12,380 nucleotides of DNA from Bacteroidales bacterium. Its GTDB lineage: Bacteria; Bacteroidota; Bacteroidia; Bacteroidales; UBA7960. The notes beneath the pieces are model-generated. The model was not told the DNA's origin, searched no databases, and saw nothing but the letters and a program-made list of their open reading frames with translations. The stretch is from NCBI GenBank assembly GCA_003451785.1, contig DMJL01000222.1, forward strand, positions 1 to 12,380. The letters run 5' to 3'. Below are positions 1 to 6,884 of this stretch, piece by piece (the stretch's first letter is position 1; each line of letters starts with the position of its first letter). The position numbers and the translations under genes were made by a program.

Positions 1-18
1 AAGCCAGCAATGTATTTA

Positions 19-51
19 TGCCATAATGGCACTGTTAATATTAGTTAATAT
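19..51. repeat. Odd palindrome followed by 10-bp-period direct repeat in surE leader
   Basis: Positions 19-31 read TGCCATAATGGCA, a palindrome with 6-bp arms around a central A. Just after it GTTAATAT occurs twice, at 34-41 and 44-51, one helical turn apart. Such spacing is seen in regulator binding sites, but the region is AT-rich and chance is a fair explanation. No gene is visible in positions 1-219. Confidence 0.25.
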
Positions 52-101
52 GAAGCTATTACCTTTTGTTTGATTTGATAGGCAGTATCCCAAATTCTTA
101 A

Positions 102-109
102 TAGTTTTG
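102..109 (+). promoter_or_regulatory. Possible -7 element upstream of surE
   Basis: TAGTTTTG matches the Bacteroidota primary-sigma -7 consensus TAnnTTTG. The nearest TTTG to its left (74-77) leaves 24 bp between the elements, longer than the usual 19-21, so the -33 part is weak. If used, the transcript would start near 116 and give surE a leader of about 100 nt. Confidence 0.3.
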
Positions 110-219
110 CTAAAAATCATGGAGGCATATTTATACTCGGGCAATGTGTTTTAATCACAACTGAAATACACCCCGTCGGCTGCAAGAAGAATAAGTTTCA
201 AAAAAAATATTTCAGTAGG

Positions 220-990
220 ATGAGTAAACCCATAATATTGGTAACCAACGACGATGGAGTGATGGCTCCGGGCATAAGAAATCTCATAAATTTTATGTGC
301 GATCTGGGGCAAGTAGTGGTCGTTGCACCAGATAAACCCCAAAGCGGAATGGGGCACGCCGTAACCATCGAAAAACCCATCCGTTTAGAAGAGTTGCATA
401 TAGAAGGCACCTATCGAGCCTACAGTTGTAGCGGCACACCGGTAGATTGCGTAAAATTGGCTGTTACCAAAGTGCTTCATCGCAAGCCCGACTTACTGGT
501 TTCTGGAATCAATCATGGGAGCAATGCCTCTATCAATGTTATCTACAGCGGCACCATGTCGGCTGCTATCGAAGGGGCAATGGAATCCATCCCATCTATC
601 GGATTTTCGCTTACAGACTATCGCTTAGATGCCAATTTCTTGCCATCCAAAAACATTGTACAACAAATTGCCCGCAATGCACTTACACAAGGATTACCTT
701 CTGGTGTGTGCCTTAATGTGAATATCCCGGCGGTGCCAGAGAACGAGATAAAAGGAGTCAGAATTTGCAGGCAAGCCAAAGGCAACTGGAGAGAGGAGTT
801 TGACCACAGAAAAGACCCAAGAGGAAGAGATTATTATTGGCTTACTGGCACATTTCAACTGCACGAAAATAGTAGTGAAACCGATGAGTGGGCTCTTGCA
901 AGCAAATTTGTATCCATCGTGCCTGTTCAATTCGATTTCACAGCTCATCAAATAATTCCTTCACTTAGCAAATGGCAATTCAATGTTTAA
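220..990 (+). CDS. surE: 5'/3'-nucleotidase SurE
   Basis: SurE is a cytoplasmic, divalent-metal-dependent nucleotidase that removes phosphate from nucleoside monophosphates and is linked in other bacteria to stationary-phase survival. The product is 256 residues, close to E. coli SurE (253). The family signature TNDDG lies at residues 9-13, with the metal ligands Asp11 and Asp12. Ser42 in QSGMGHAVT and Asn98 in SGINHGSN fit the other metal and phosphate contacts, and the following IYSGTMSAAIEGAM segment is the typical SurE core. The ATG at 220 puts the TNDDG motif at the usual distance from the N-terminus. There is no good Shine-Dalgarno sequence, as is normal in this phylum. The gene overlaps the next one by 8 nt, suggesting co-transcription. 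Proximity to lpxB is a familiar arrangement in Bacteroidota. Confidence 0.97.
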   Translation: MSKPIILVTNDDGVMAPGIRNLINFMCDLGQVVVVAPDKPQSGMGHAVTIEKPIRLEELHIEGTYRAYSCSGTPVDCVKLAVTKVLHRKPDLLVSGINHGSNASINVIYSGTMSAAIEGAMESIPSIGFSLTDYRLDANFLPSKNIVQQIARNALTQGLPSGVCLNVNIPAVPENEIKGVRICRQAKGNWREEFDHRKDPRGRDYYWLTGTFQLHENSSETDEWALASKFVSIVPVQFDFTAHQIIPSLSKWQFNV

Positions 991-1255
991 AAAAGACTCA
1001 TACCATCTTGGCGTATTATTAGGGCTGTTTATTTTAGCAACCTTGTATTTTGTTGTGATAGGAATTTTATACTTTTTAGGAAAAACAGAAGGCATTATTT
1101 TTGTGCAAAATCCTCAAGCTCCAGCTTTGGCTGGTTTAGCTGCCAATTTATTGCTATTCAGGTATTTTATGATAAACCTTAAAGCTTACAAAACAGGCAA
1201 GGCATTGTTGGCGACTACATTTGTATTCACAATTGTCGCTTTTGTAATTTTGTAG
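983..1255 (+). CDS. Small three-helix membrane protein, function unknown
   Basis: This is a 90-residue protein I do not recognise as a named family. Three hydrophobic stretches are visible: about residues 8-32, 45-63 and 72-90. A short polar stretch (KTEG) follows the first helix and a lysine-rich one (LKAYKTGKA) lies between the second and third, so it is probably an integral inner-membrane protein with little outside the bilayer. Its ATG lies inside the 3' end of surE; the two genes share ATGTTTAA, with the surE stop at 988-990, so translation is probably coupled to surE. Coding rather than shadow status rests on that overlap, the coherent membrane pattern and the lack of a competing gene. 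Its place between surE and lpxB suggests a conserved envelope-related neighbour, but no function can be assigned. Confidence 0.75.
   Translation: MFKKDSYHLGVLLGLFILATLYFVVIGILYFLGKTEGIIFVQNPQAPALAGLAANLLLFRYFMINLKAYKTGKALLATTFVFTIVAFVIL
1220..1252 (+). promoter_or_regulatory. Candidate lpxB promoter inside the end of the 90-residue gene
   Basis: TTTG at 1220-1223 and TAATTTTG at 1245-1252 (fits TAnnTTTG) are 21 bp apart, a good match to the Bacteroidota -33/-7 layout. Transcription would begin near 1259 and give lpxB a leader of about 200 nt. TTTTGTAATTT occurs again at 1259-1269, a short direct repeat that may add a second weak element. Confidence 0.35.
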
Positions 1256-1397
1256 CAGTTTTGTAATTTCGCTCTGTGCAAGATTGGGATACGAACTAAG
1301 ATTATTAGAAAATATTCAAGGTGTTGGAATTATTTGTTTCAATGTATCTTCAAATCAATAGAATAAAATGAAACGAACTTGTTTGCGAATAAACACA

Positions 1398-1431
1398 AAC
1401 TCCATTGAAAATAGCAAACATGGAGTTCCAT
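1398..1431 (+). other. Overlapping inverted repeats in the lpxB leader
   Basis: AACTCCAT (1398-1405) can pair with ATGGAGTT (1420-1427) over 8 bp with a 14-nt loop. The second arm can alternatively fold on itself, because ATGGA (1420-1424) also pairs with TCCAT (1427-1431). The structures are mutually exclusive and end 29 nt before the lpxB start. No T-run follows, so this is not an intrinsic terminator. Whether it has any role is unknown. Confidence 0.3.
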
Positions 1432-1460
1432 CCGACCTTAAACCCTAAAATTATTTACGG

Positions 1461-2579
1461 ATGAAATACTATCTAATTGCCGGTGAAGCTTCGGGCGACT
1501 TGCACGGAAGCAACCTTATGCGGGAGCTGAAGGGCATGGATGCAAGTGCTTCATTTAGGTATTGGGGTGGCGACAAAATGACAGCTCAAGGGGGCGAATT
1601 GGTTAAGCACATCAAAGAAATGTCGTTTATGGGCTTTTGGGAAGTGTTCATCAACCTTCGAACCATTTTGGGCTACCTAAAGCTTTGCGAGCGAGATTTA
1701 CTTGCTTACAAGCCCGATGTGTTGATTCTCATTGATTATCCTGGTTTCAACCTGCGAATGGCTGAGTTTGCAAAAAAGAACGACATTAAAGTTGTGTATT
1801 ACATTTCGCCCCAAATCTGGGCATGGAAGGCATCGAGGGTGAAGAAAATAAAGGCCTTCGTTGATAGAATGCTGGTGATTCTTCCTTTCGAGAAGGAGTT
1901 TTATCAAAAATATGGTGTAACGGTACATTTTCCCGGTCATCCATTGCTCGATGCAATTGCCAATTTCAAAAATGAACTTACCGAAAGACACTTTCGCGAA
2001 ACCCATGGTTTGACAGACAAGCCTATAGTTGCATTGTTGCCTGGCAGTAGAATGCAAGAAATAATCAGCAACCTGCCAACAATGGCAGCTACTTCAAAAT
2101 ATTTCGGCGATTATCAATTTGTAGTAGCTGGCGTGCATGAGCATTCCCAAAGTTGTTACAACAACTTGGTGGCAGGCACAGATGTAAAAATAATCTTAGG
2201 ACAGACATATCCCTTGCTTTCTGTTGCAAGTGCGGCAATAGTTGCCTCGGGCACGGCTACTCTAGAAACAGCCTTGTTTGGTGTGCCGCAATTAGTTTGT
2301 TATCGTATAAACCGTATTTCCTATTTGATTGCTCGAAAGCTGATAAAAGTAAAATATATCTCTCTTGTAAATCTAATTTTAAATCGGCGACTTGTTGACG
2401 AATTGATTCAGAATGATTTCAACGATTCTTATCTTAGGAATGCTTTAGACCTGTTATTGAACGACCCACAGCATAAAAAGCATATAGCCGTAGGATATGA
2501 AGAGCTAAGTCGAATGCTGGGAGGAAAAGGGGCAAGCAAGAATGCAGCCAGAATGATTTCTGATTTTTTGGCTCTATAG
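1461..2579 (+). CDS. lpxB: Lipid-A-disaccharide synthase LpxB
   Basis: LpxB is a GT19 glycosyltransferase that joins UDP-2,3-diacylglucosamine and lipid X into the lipid A disaccharide on the cytoplasmic face of the inner membrane. The product is 372 residues (E. coli 382). Diagnostic blocks appear in order: AGEASGD (7-13), IDYPGFN (91-97, with Asp92 at the position of the catalytically important Asp of the family), YYISPQIWAWK (113-123), FPGHPLLD (157-164), LLPGSRMQEI (192-201, with the conserved Arg197) and ASGTATLETAL (262-272, donor-binding region). The ATG at 1461 places AGEASGD at its usual N-terminal position. Its presence shows the host makes a lipid A outer membrane. It is separated by 205 bp from the preceding membrane gene and by 63 bp from comEC, all in the same direction. 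Confidence 0.97.
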   Translation: MKYYLIAGEASGDLHGSNLMRELKGMDASASFRYWGGDKMTAQGGELVKHIKEMSFMGFWEVFINLRTILGYLKLCERDLLAYKPDVLILIDYPGFNLRMAEFAKKNDIKVVYYISPQIWAWKASRVKKIKAFVDRMLVILPFEKEFYQKYGVTVHFPGHPLLDAIANFKNELTERHFRETHGLTDKPIVALLPGSRMQEIISNLPTMAATSKYFGDYQFVVAGVHEHSQSCYNNLVAGTDVKIILGQTYPLLSVASAAIVASGTATLETALFGVPQLVCYRINRISYLIARKLIKVKYISLVNLILNRRLVDELIQNDFNDSYLRNALDLLLNDPQHKKHIAVGYEELSRMLGGKGASKNAARMISDFLAL

Positions 2580-2594
2580 TTTTGCGTTTTATTC

Positions 2595-2622
2595 ATACTA
2601 TCATACCTTAACATAATAGTAT
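2595..2622 (+). other. Weak AT-rich hairpin between lpxB and comEC
   Basis: ATACTAT (2595-2601) and ATAGTAT (2616-2622) form a perfect 7-bp inverted repeat with a 14-nt loop, followed by TTTG. It lies 15 nt after the lpxB stop. The stem is almost all A/T with a large loop and no T-run, so termination would be inefficient and read-through into comEC is likely. Confidence 0.2.
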
Positions 2623-2642
2623 TTGTCGTAAATTAGCGGTAA

Positions 2643-4757
2643 ATGAGCAACCTTTCGCATCTTCCGTTATGCAGACTTTTACTGCCGTTTTTGGGCGGTA
2701 TCCTATTGTTTTTGGTTGTCGGATATTTTTTCTCTCTACAAATATTCTTAGCACTCTATCTTCTATCTGCTGCAATTTGGTTGATTTCCGTCTATGCCAT
2801 AAAGCAAACTTTTAGTAATAGATGGCTGTTTGGGTCTTTAGCTTTTTTTATAATGTTTGTTGTAGGATACCATATTGCACAAAATCATTATGAAAAATCC
2901 AGAAGCAGCCATTTTAGCAATTTCGCAAATTTCAACGGTAAGATGGTTCTAATGATCACCGATGAAGTTTCGGAGAAGGCTAATTCTTTCAGGGTAATTA
3001 CACGGGTAAAGAAATTGGTAAAAAACGATTCCGTAGTATCTGTAAGGGGTCGTTTGCTTTTGTATTTGCAAAAAGATAGTTTGGCGGCCGAGTTACAGTA
3101 TGGCGATATTCTACTTGTAGAGAATCAATATCAGGATGTTCAGCCGCCTAAGAATCCTTACCAGTTCAATTTTCAAAAGTTTCTTGCCTACAAGAATATT
3201 TATCACCAGGCGTACAGGTCGTCGGGCAATTGGTATGCCACCGGAGAAAATCGCGGCAATTTATTGAAAGCCAGCGCATTAAATATGCGTCAGAGCGCAC
3301 TAAGTACGCTCAAAGAAAACAATATTGCCGGTGATGAATTTGCTGTAGTTTCGGCTCTTTTGTTTGGTTACACAGAGTACCTCAATGAAGATTTGATGCA
3401 GGAATACTCTGGTTCGGGAGCCATGCACTTACTTAGCGTGTCGGGCTTGCATGTAGGTATCATTTATGTGGCAATCAAGTATCTGCTTTCATTCCTCAAT
3501 GTTTTTAAGCATGGCAAACTCTTAAAAGCTATTTTCACCGTGCTATTTATTTGGATATATGCTGCCGTTACAGGTTTTTCTCCATCGGTGCTGAGGGCAG
3601 GAACAATGTTTACCTTTTTAGCCATCGGACAGAGCCTCGGCAGAAATACCAACATTTATAACACCCTTGCTGGTTCCGCTTTTGTGTTGCTTTGCTACGA
3701 CCCCTACCTAATCACCCAAATTGGATTTCAACTCTCTTATTTGGCAGTTATAGCCATAGTTGCGCTACAGCCCCCCATGTATAAACTGTTTACTTTCAAA
3801 AACAAAATTATAGACTGGCTTTGGGCGCTCACCACAGTTAGCATTACCGCGCAGTTTGTTACAGGTCCGATAGCAATGTATTATTTCGACCAGTTTCCCA
3901 ACTACTTTCTAATCACCAACCTTATTGTAGTGCCTTTGTCAACGATGATAATTTATCTTGCCATGGCTACTCTGGGTCTTGCTGCGATACCCATTGTAGG
4001 GGAGTATTTGGGCAAGGCCGTAGCGTATTTGGTTTATGCAATGAATCATTCGGTAAGATTCATCGAAGGTTTGCCCTTTTCTACTTTTTCGGGTGTTCAC
4101 ATCAGCATTCTGGAAACGCTATGTGTTCTGGCAATGGGTTTGTTTCTTGGGAGATACTTTCTGTTGAGAAAAACCCAAGCAAACTTTGTTGGCGGGGTTG
4201 CTGCTTTGGTGCTATTGACTATCTCTATCACTATTGGAAATACTTCGGCTAAACACAACAACACATTTATTGTTTATGATGTGCCCCGATCCACGGCCAT
4301 TGAGTTTATAAAAGGCAGGGAGAGTGTTATTCTCATGTGCGAAACAGTGTTGGAGAACCCACGCTCACAGAGTTTCAATATCCATCCGTTGAGAGTGCGC
4401 TTGGGCATGGAAGAAACTACTATCATACCAGTAGCACAGTCGCAATTCGATGTGCATCTGGGAGCTTTGCTTAGAAGAGAAAATTGGGTGAAATTTGGCA
4501 ACAAGCATATCTTTAAACTCAATCCCCAAATGGAGCAAAATATTGTGTCGCCACTCTTGGCAGTCGATTACTTGATTGTAAGCCAAAATCCACGCCACAA
4601 TCCCAAAGAAGTTTTGGATGTGATGAAACCACAAAAAGTAATATTAGATTCATCCAACCATCGGTGGACTATCATGCAATGGGAAGAAGCCGCACTGGCT
4701 GCAAATATCGCAATCTGGACCGTTTCGGTCAAAGGGGCTTACAGAGCAATGCTATAA
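2643..4757 (+). CDS. comEC: ComEC/Rec2 family DNA-uptake channel protein
   Basis: ComEC is the inner-membrane channel that brings single-stranded DNA into the cytoplasm during natural transformation. The 704-residue product starts with hydrophobic helices (about 9-33, 38-75), followed by a soluble DUF4131/OB-like segment (about 85-200). The membrane competence domain follows (about 235-510), with the hallmarks HLLSVSGLHVG at 262-272 and TGFSPSVLRAG at 310-320. The C-terminal 170 residues occupy the place of the metallo-beta-lactamase domain of longer ComEC proteins, but no HxHxDH motif or other evident metal ligand cluster is visible. Such shortened or degenerate tails are, to my knowledge, common in Bacteroidota, where a separate nuclease may do the degradation. 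It ends 5 bp from the convergent lysO gene. Whether the host is transformable cannot be told from this gene alone. Confidence 0.94.
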   Translation: MSNLSHLPLCRLLLPFLGGILLFLVVGYFFSLQIFLALYLLSAAIWLISVYAIKQTFSNRWLFGSLAFFIMFVVGYHIAQNHYEKSRSSHFSNFANFNGKMVLMITDEVSEKANSFRVITRVKKLVKNDSVVSVRGRLLLYLQKDSLAAELQYGDILLVENQYQDVQPPKNPYQFNFQKFLAYKNIYHQAYRSSGNWYATGENRGNLLKASALNMRQSALSTLKENNIAGDEFAVVSALLFGYTEYLNEDLMQEYSGSGAMHLLSVSGLHVGIIYVAIKYLLSFLNVFKHGKLLKAIFTVLFIWIYAAVTGFSPSVLRAGTMFTFLAIGQSLGRNTNIYNTLAGSAFVLLCYDPYLITQIGFQLSYLAVIAIVALQPPMYKLFTFKNKIIDWLWALTTVSITAQFVTGPIAMYYFDQFPNYFLITNLIVVPLSTMIIYLAMATLGLAAIPIVGEYLGKAVAYLVYAMNHSVRFIEGLPFSTFSGVHISILETLCVLAMGLFLGRYFLLRKTQANFVGGVAALVLLTISITIGNTSAKHNNTFIVYDVPRSTAIEFIKGRESVILMCETVLENPRSQSFNIHPLRVRLGMEETTIIPVAQSQFDVHLGALLRRENWVKFGNKHIFKLNPQMEQNIVSPLLAVDYLIVSQNPRHNPKEVLDVMKPQKVILDSSNHRWTIMQWEEAALAANIAIWTVSVKGAYRAML

Positions 4758-4762
4758 GCACA

Positions 4763-5368
4763 TCAGAGAAACGAAAGAATAAAGCTTACCATCACAGGAA
4801 CCAAAACCGTAAGTACTATACCGTGAAAAACCGCCATAATGGCAAAATCTTTTCCAGCAGATTGCACAATTATGGGTAGGGTAGTGTCCATACTGGTTGC
4901 GCCACCCGACGCAATAGGCGAAAGTTTTCCTAACCAAATCACCATCAATGGGGCTAAAAGCAAAGTGATTACTTCTCTTGTAATATTTGCTAATAGGGCA
5001 GTTACTCCCAATACCTCGCTATACATTTCGCTGATAATGATACTCGAAAGGCTATAGTATCCAAATCCGGCACCTACTGCCAAGGTTTCGCCCAACAATG
5101 CATGGTTGGTTAGTGGATGCACCAATAAAGCACCCGCAAAAGTTCCTACAATGGTTGCCAAAGGAACCCACAGCAGCTTCGTTCCCTGCTGTTTAAGCAA
5201 CGAAAATATGTTTTGGTTAGCTCCCACGCTCACTCCCACAAGCAACATAAGTGCAAAAAGGGCAAAGCGGCTAAGGTCTTTTTCTTCAAATGCTTCAGGT
5301 AACAGTTCCAAACGCCCTGCCAACAAACCTACAGCAAAAAACAGAAGGATGATAATACTGGTTTTCAT
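4763..5368 (-). CDS. lysO: LysO family lysine exporter, C-terminal part (split gene)
   Basis: This 201-residue membrane protein matches the C-terminal two thirds of LysO (YbjE), the inner-membrane L-lysine exporter that is about 300 residues in one chain in E. coli. Family hallmarks are GAGFGYYSLSSIIISE, ANITREVITLL and IASGGATSMDTTLP, separated by hydrophobic helices. A longer reading from 5404 is possible, but I prefer the ATG at 5368. It forms an ATGA overlap with the stop of the upstream half (5367-5365), a classic translational-coupling junction, and the protein then begins MKTSIIILLFFAVG, a clean first helix. The split is at a domain boundary rather than a random frameshift, and two-gene LysO pairs are known in Bacteroidota. 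Substrate is inferred from family only. Its stop lies 5 bp from that of comEC. Confidence 0.9.
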   Translation of the reverse strand: MKTSIIILLFFAVGLLAGRLELLPEAFEEKDLSRFALFALMLLVGVSVGANQNIFSLLKQQGTKLLWVPLATIVGTFAGALLVHPLTNHALLGETLAVGAGFGYYSLSSIIISEMYSEVLGVTALLANITREVITLLLAPLMVIWLGKLSPIASGGATSMDTTLPIIVQSAGKDFAIMAVFHGIVLTVLVPVMVSFILSFL

Positions 5369-5649
5369 TTGGGTGGGTTTTTTGGTAAAAAAAGATATTT
5401 CCACAAAAGCCAGGCTGCCACCAAACTGCCTGCAACCGATCCTGTAGCCGTAATGAGGGCATTAAGACCTATTGTATCCAGTGCATCTACAATGGCTCGG
5501 TCGCTACCAATACTTGCACCCAGAAAAAAAAGCAAAAGAAAAATACTTACAAGGATAAGCCTCTCCACGATGGAAACAACTTTTTGTCGTTTTCTCAATA
5601 AACGACCCGCAAGGATACCAGTAGCCATTAAGCCTAATATTTCTAACAT
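5365..5649 (-). CDS. LysO family transporter, N-terminal part (split gene)
   Basis: This 94-residue protein has about three hydrophobic segments: residues 1-16, 27-49 and 60-86. It corresponds to the N-terminal LysO/DUF340 region, with GILAGRLLR near the start, SIFLLLFFLGASIGSD in the middle and a final helix ending before a proline/lysine-rich tail. It is the promoter-proximal gene of the pair, and its TGA overlaps the ATG of the C-terminal half by 4 nt, so the two products are probably made in step and assemble into one transporter. A second Met at residue 8 is an alternative start. Only about 90 bp separate it from the glucosaminidase gene upstream on the same strand, and no riboswitch-like structure is evident there. 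Confidence 0.87.
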   Translation of the reverse strand: MLEILGLMATGILAGRLLRKRQKVVSIVERLILVSIFLLLFFLGASIGSDRAIVDALDTIGLNALITATGSVAGSLVAAWLLWKYLFLPKNPPK

Positions 5650-5739
5650 GTTGAATGTGGGATGGTTAGGTGATTTTACTAATTTTAAGAGGGAAAGGCT
5701 ATACTTGCATCGCTTTTAAATATCTAAAAATGCCTGATG

Positions 5740-6726
5740 CTAATTTTGCTTCCTTCCGCGAAGAAGTAGCCTCTGACCTACTTCAATGTCGTTGGATGAT
5801 TCCAAATGATTTCGTTTCATCAGAAAACGCATTTGCACGCCATGTATTTGCGAAATATGGTACAAAGTTTCTCCCTGCTGTACAATATGATATGATTGCA
5901 CTCCTTTTCTTCTTTTGGGTTGTAGGTATATGATCTGACCGGGAGTTAAAGTTCTCCCATCGCCCAATTCGTTGTATCGAATAATTTGCCAAGCTCGCAT
6001 TTCCATTTCCCTTGCAATACTCTCTGGAGTGTCGCCTTCAAAAGCAATTATGTACCGTATTCTGTTGTTACTTCTTACTTCCCTCACGGGCGGTGCTTGT
6101 AAATTTTGTGTAGTGGCTGAAGTTTGTTCTGCAACAATAGGTTCCTTGGTTTTCTCAATGATTGTAGTTTCAGGTGTATCCATAGCGGGCACAGGCTGGG
6201 CTACTGGCTCAAGTGCCATAATGTCAAAACGATATAGGTTATTCTCCTCAATGATACGAATGAGTTTTTCTGCATATCGAGGGTTGGTTGCGTACCCTGC
6301 CCGTTGTAAGCCTCGTGCCCAGCCTCTGAAATCCATAATGTCTAATTCAAACAATGGCGCATACCAAGGGCGTGTAAGCAGAAATTGCGAATGATCTCTA
6401 AACGAATCTATTGCGCTATCATAAGCCCTGAAGCATTCATTGGGCTTGTCGTCGTCGTGGCGAATGCTTCTTCCCGCCCAACCATGACATTTTATACCAA
6501 AATGATTGTTGGCGTACCGGGCGAGTCGGCTATTGCCAAAGCCCGATTCCAAAATGCCTTGGGCAAGTTTTATGCTTGCCGGAATGCCGTGAAGCCGCAT
6601 CTCTTCCATGGCTACGCCGCTCCAGGTTTCAATATATTGTTTTAGTGTGATGCGAGGTGCTGATGCATTTAGTGGGGCAAAAAATAAAAATAGAAAGGAA
6701 AGGATTACAAGGTTCTTGATAGTCAT
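5740..6726 (-). CDS. Secreted glucosaminidase (GH73-like) with two LysM domains
   Basis: This is a predicted peptidoglycan hydrolase that cuts glycan strands outside the inner membrane. I start it at the ATG at 6726 (328 residues); the longer reading to 6741 needs a TTG. This gives a textbook signal peptide, MTIKNLVILSFLFLFFAPLNASA, with cleavage likely after residue 23. The catalytic domain spans about 27-168. It contains LAQGILESGFGNSRLA, where Glu60 is the probable general acid, NNHFGIKC, FRAYDSAIDSFRDHSQFL and the family ending YATNPRYAEKLIRIIE. A Pro/Thr/Glu-rich linker (about 172-222) leads to LysM 1 (about 224-271, ITPGQ-like end LTPGQIIYLQ) and LysM 2 (about 279-323, YHIVQQGETLYHISQIHGV...VGQRLLL), which bind glycan. 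It is divergent from rsmG and likely acts in wall turnover or daughter-cell separation. Confidence 0.93.
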   Translation of the reverse strand: MTIKNLVILSFLFLFFAPLNASAPRITLKQYIETWSGVAMEEMRLHGIPASIKLAQGILESGFGNSRLARYANNHFGIKCHGWAGRSIRHDDDKPNECFRAYDSAIDSFRDHSQFLLTRPWYAPLFELDIMDFRGWARGLQRAGYATNPRYAEKLIRIIEENNLYRFDIMALEPVAQPVPAMDTPETTIIEKTKEPIVAEQTSATTQNLQAPPVREVRSNNRIRYIIAFEGDTPESIAREMEMRAWQIIRYNELGDGRTLTPGQIIYLQPKRRKGVQSYHIVQQGETLYHISQIHGVQMRFLMKRNHLESSNDIEVGQRLLLRGRKQN

Positions 6727-6774
6727 TTTAGCGTAGTGCAATTAACTCCGTTAGGTGAATTCGATTTAACTATG

Positions 6775-6782
6775 CAAAAATA
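6775..6782 (-). promoter_or_regulatory. Candidate -7 element for the glucosaminidase gene
   Basis: Read on the minus strand this is TATTTTTG, a full match to TAnnTTTG, 48 bp before the ATG at 6726. No TTTG is seen at the expected -33 distance, only ACTGG, so the call rests on the -7 box and the position in a divergent spacer. Confidence 0.35.
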
Positions 6783-6810
6783 ACCAGGTTTCGATGCCAG
6801 TGTATATTTC

Positions 6811-6842
6811 TTTAGGGTATTTTGATGCATTAATTAGTTTTG
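6811..6842 (+). promoter_or_regulatory. Candidate rsmG promoter
   Basis: TAGTTTTG at 6835-6842 fits TAnnTTTG exactly. TTTA at 6811-6814 is a near-match to the -33 TTTG with 20 bp between them. Transcription would start near 6849 and give a leader of about 36 nt before the ATG at 6885, which also argues against the longer TTG-initiated reading from 6840. Confidence 0.4.
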
Positions 6843-6884
6843 CAGAGATTTTCGCCTTCTAATATTTCTTGTACTTTACAGTCT

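Noticed and set aside
1698..2057. 119-codon open frame antisense to lpxB
   Set aside because: It is fully covered by the conserved LpxB core and its translation shows no coherent pattern.
2617..2625. TAGTATTTG as a comEC -7 promoter box
   Set aside because: It has three rather than two bases between TA and TTTG and no properly spaced -33.
4833..4843. Second copy of GCCATAATGGC, also found at 20-30
   Set aside because: This copy is inside the lysO coding sequence and encodes part of a conserved membrane segment; an 11-bp match is likely chance.
5369..5404. Twelve-residue extension of the lysO C-terminal gene
   Set aside because: It would overlap the upstream half by 40 nt, and the inner ATG forms a classic ATGA junction and begins right before the first helix.
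5650..5739. Lysine riboswitch upstream of the lysO pair
   Set aside because: The 90-bp spacer is too short for the known aptamer and shows only weak AT-rich pairing.
6727..6741. Five-residue extension of the glucosaminidase from a TTG
   Set aside because: The ATG at 6726 gives a clean signal peptide with a positively charged start; the extension is unnecessary.
6840..6884. N-terminal extension of rsmG from a TTG
   Set aside because: The added residues are not part of the family, the ATG at 6885 gives the standard length, and the TTG lies within the predicted -7 box.
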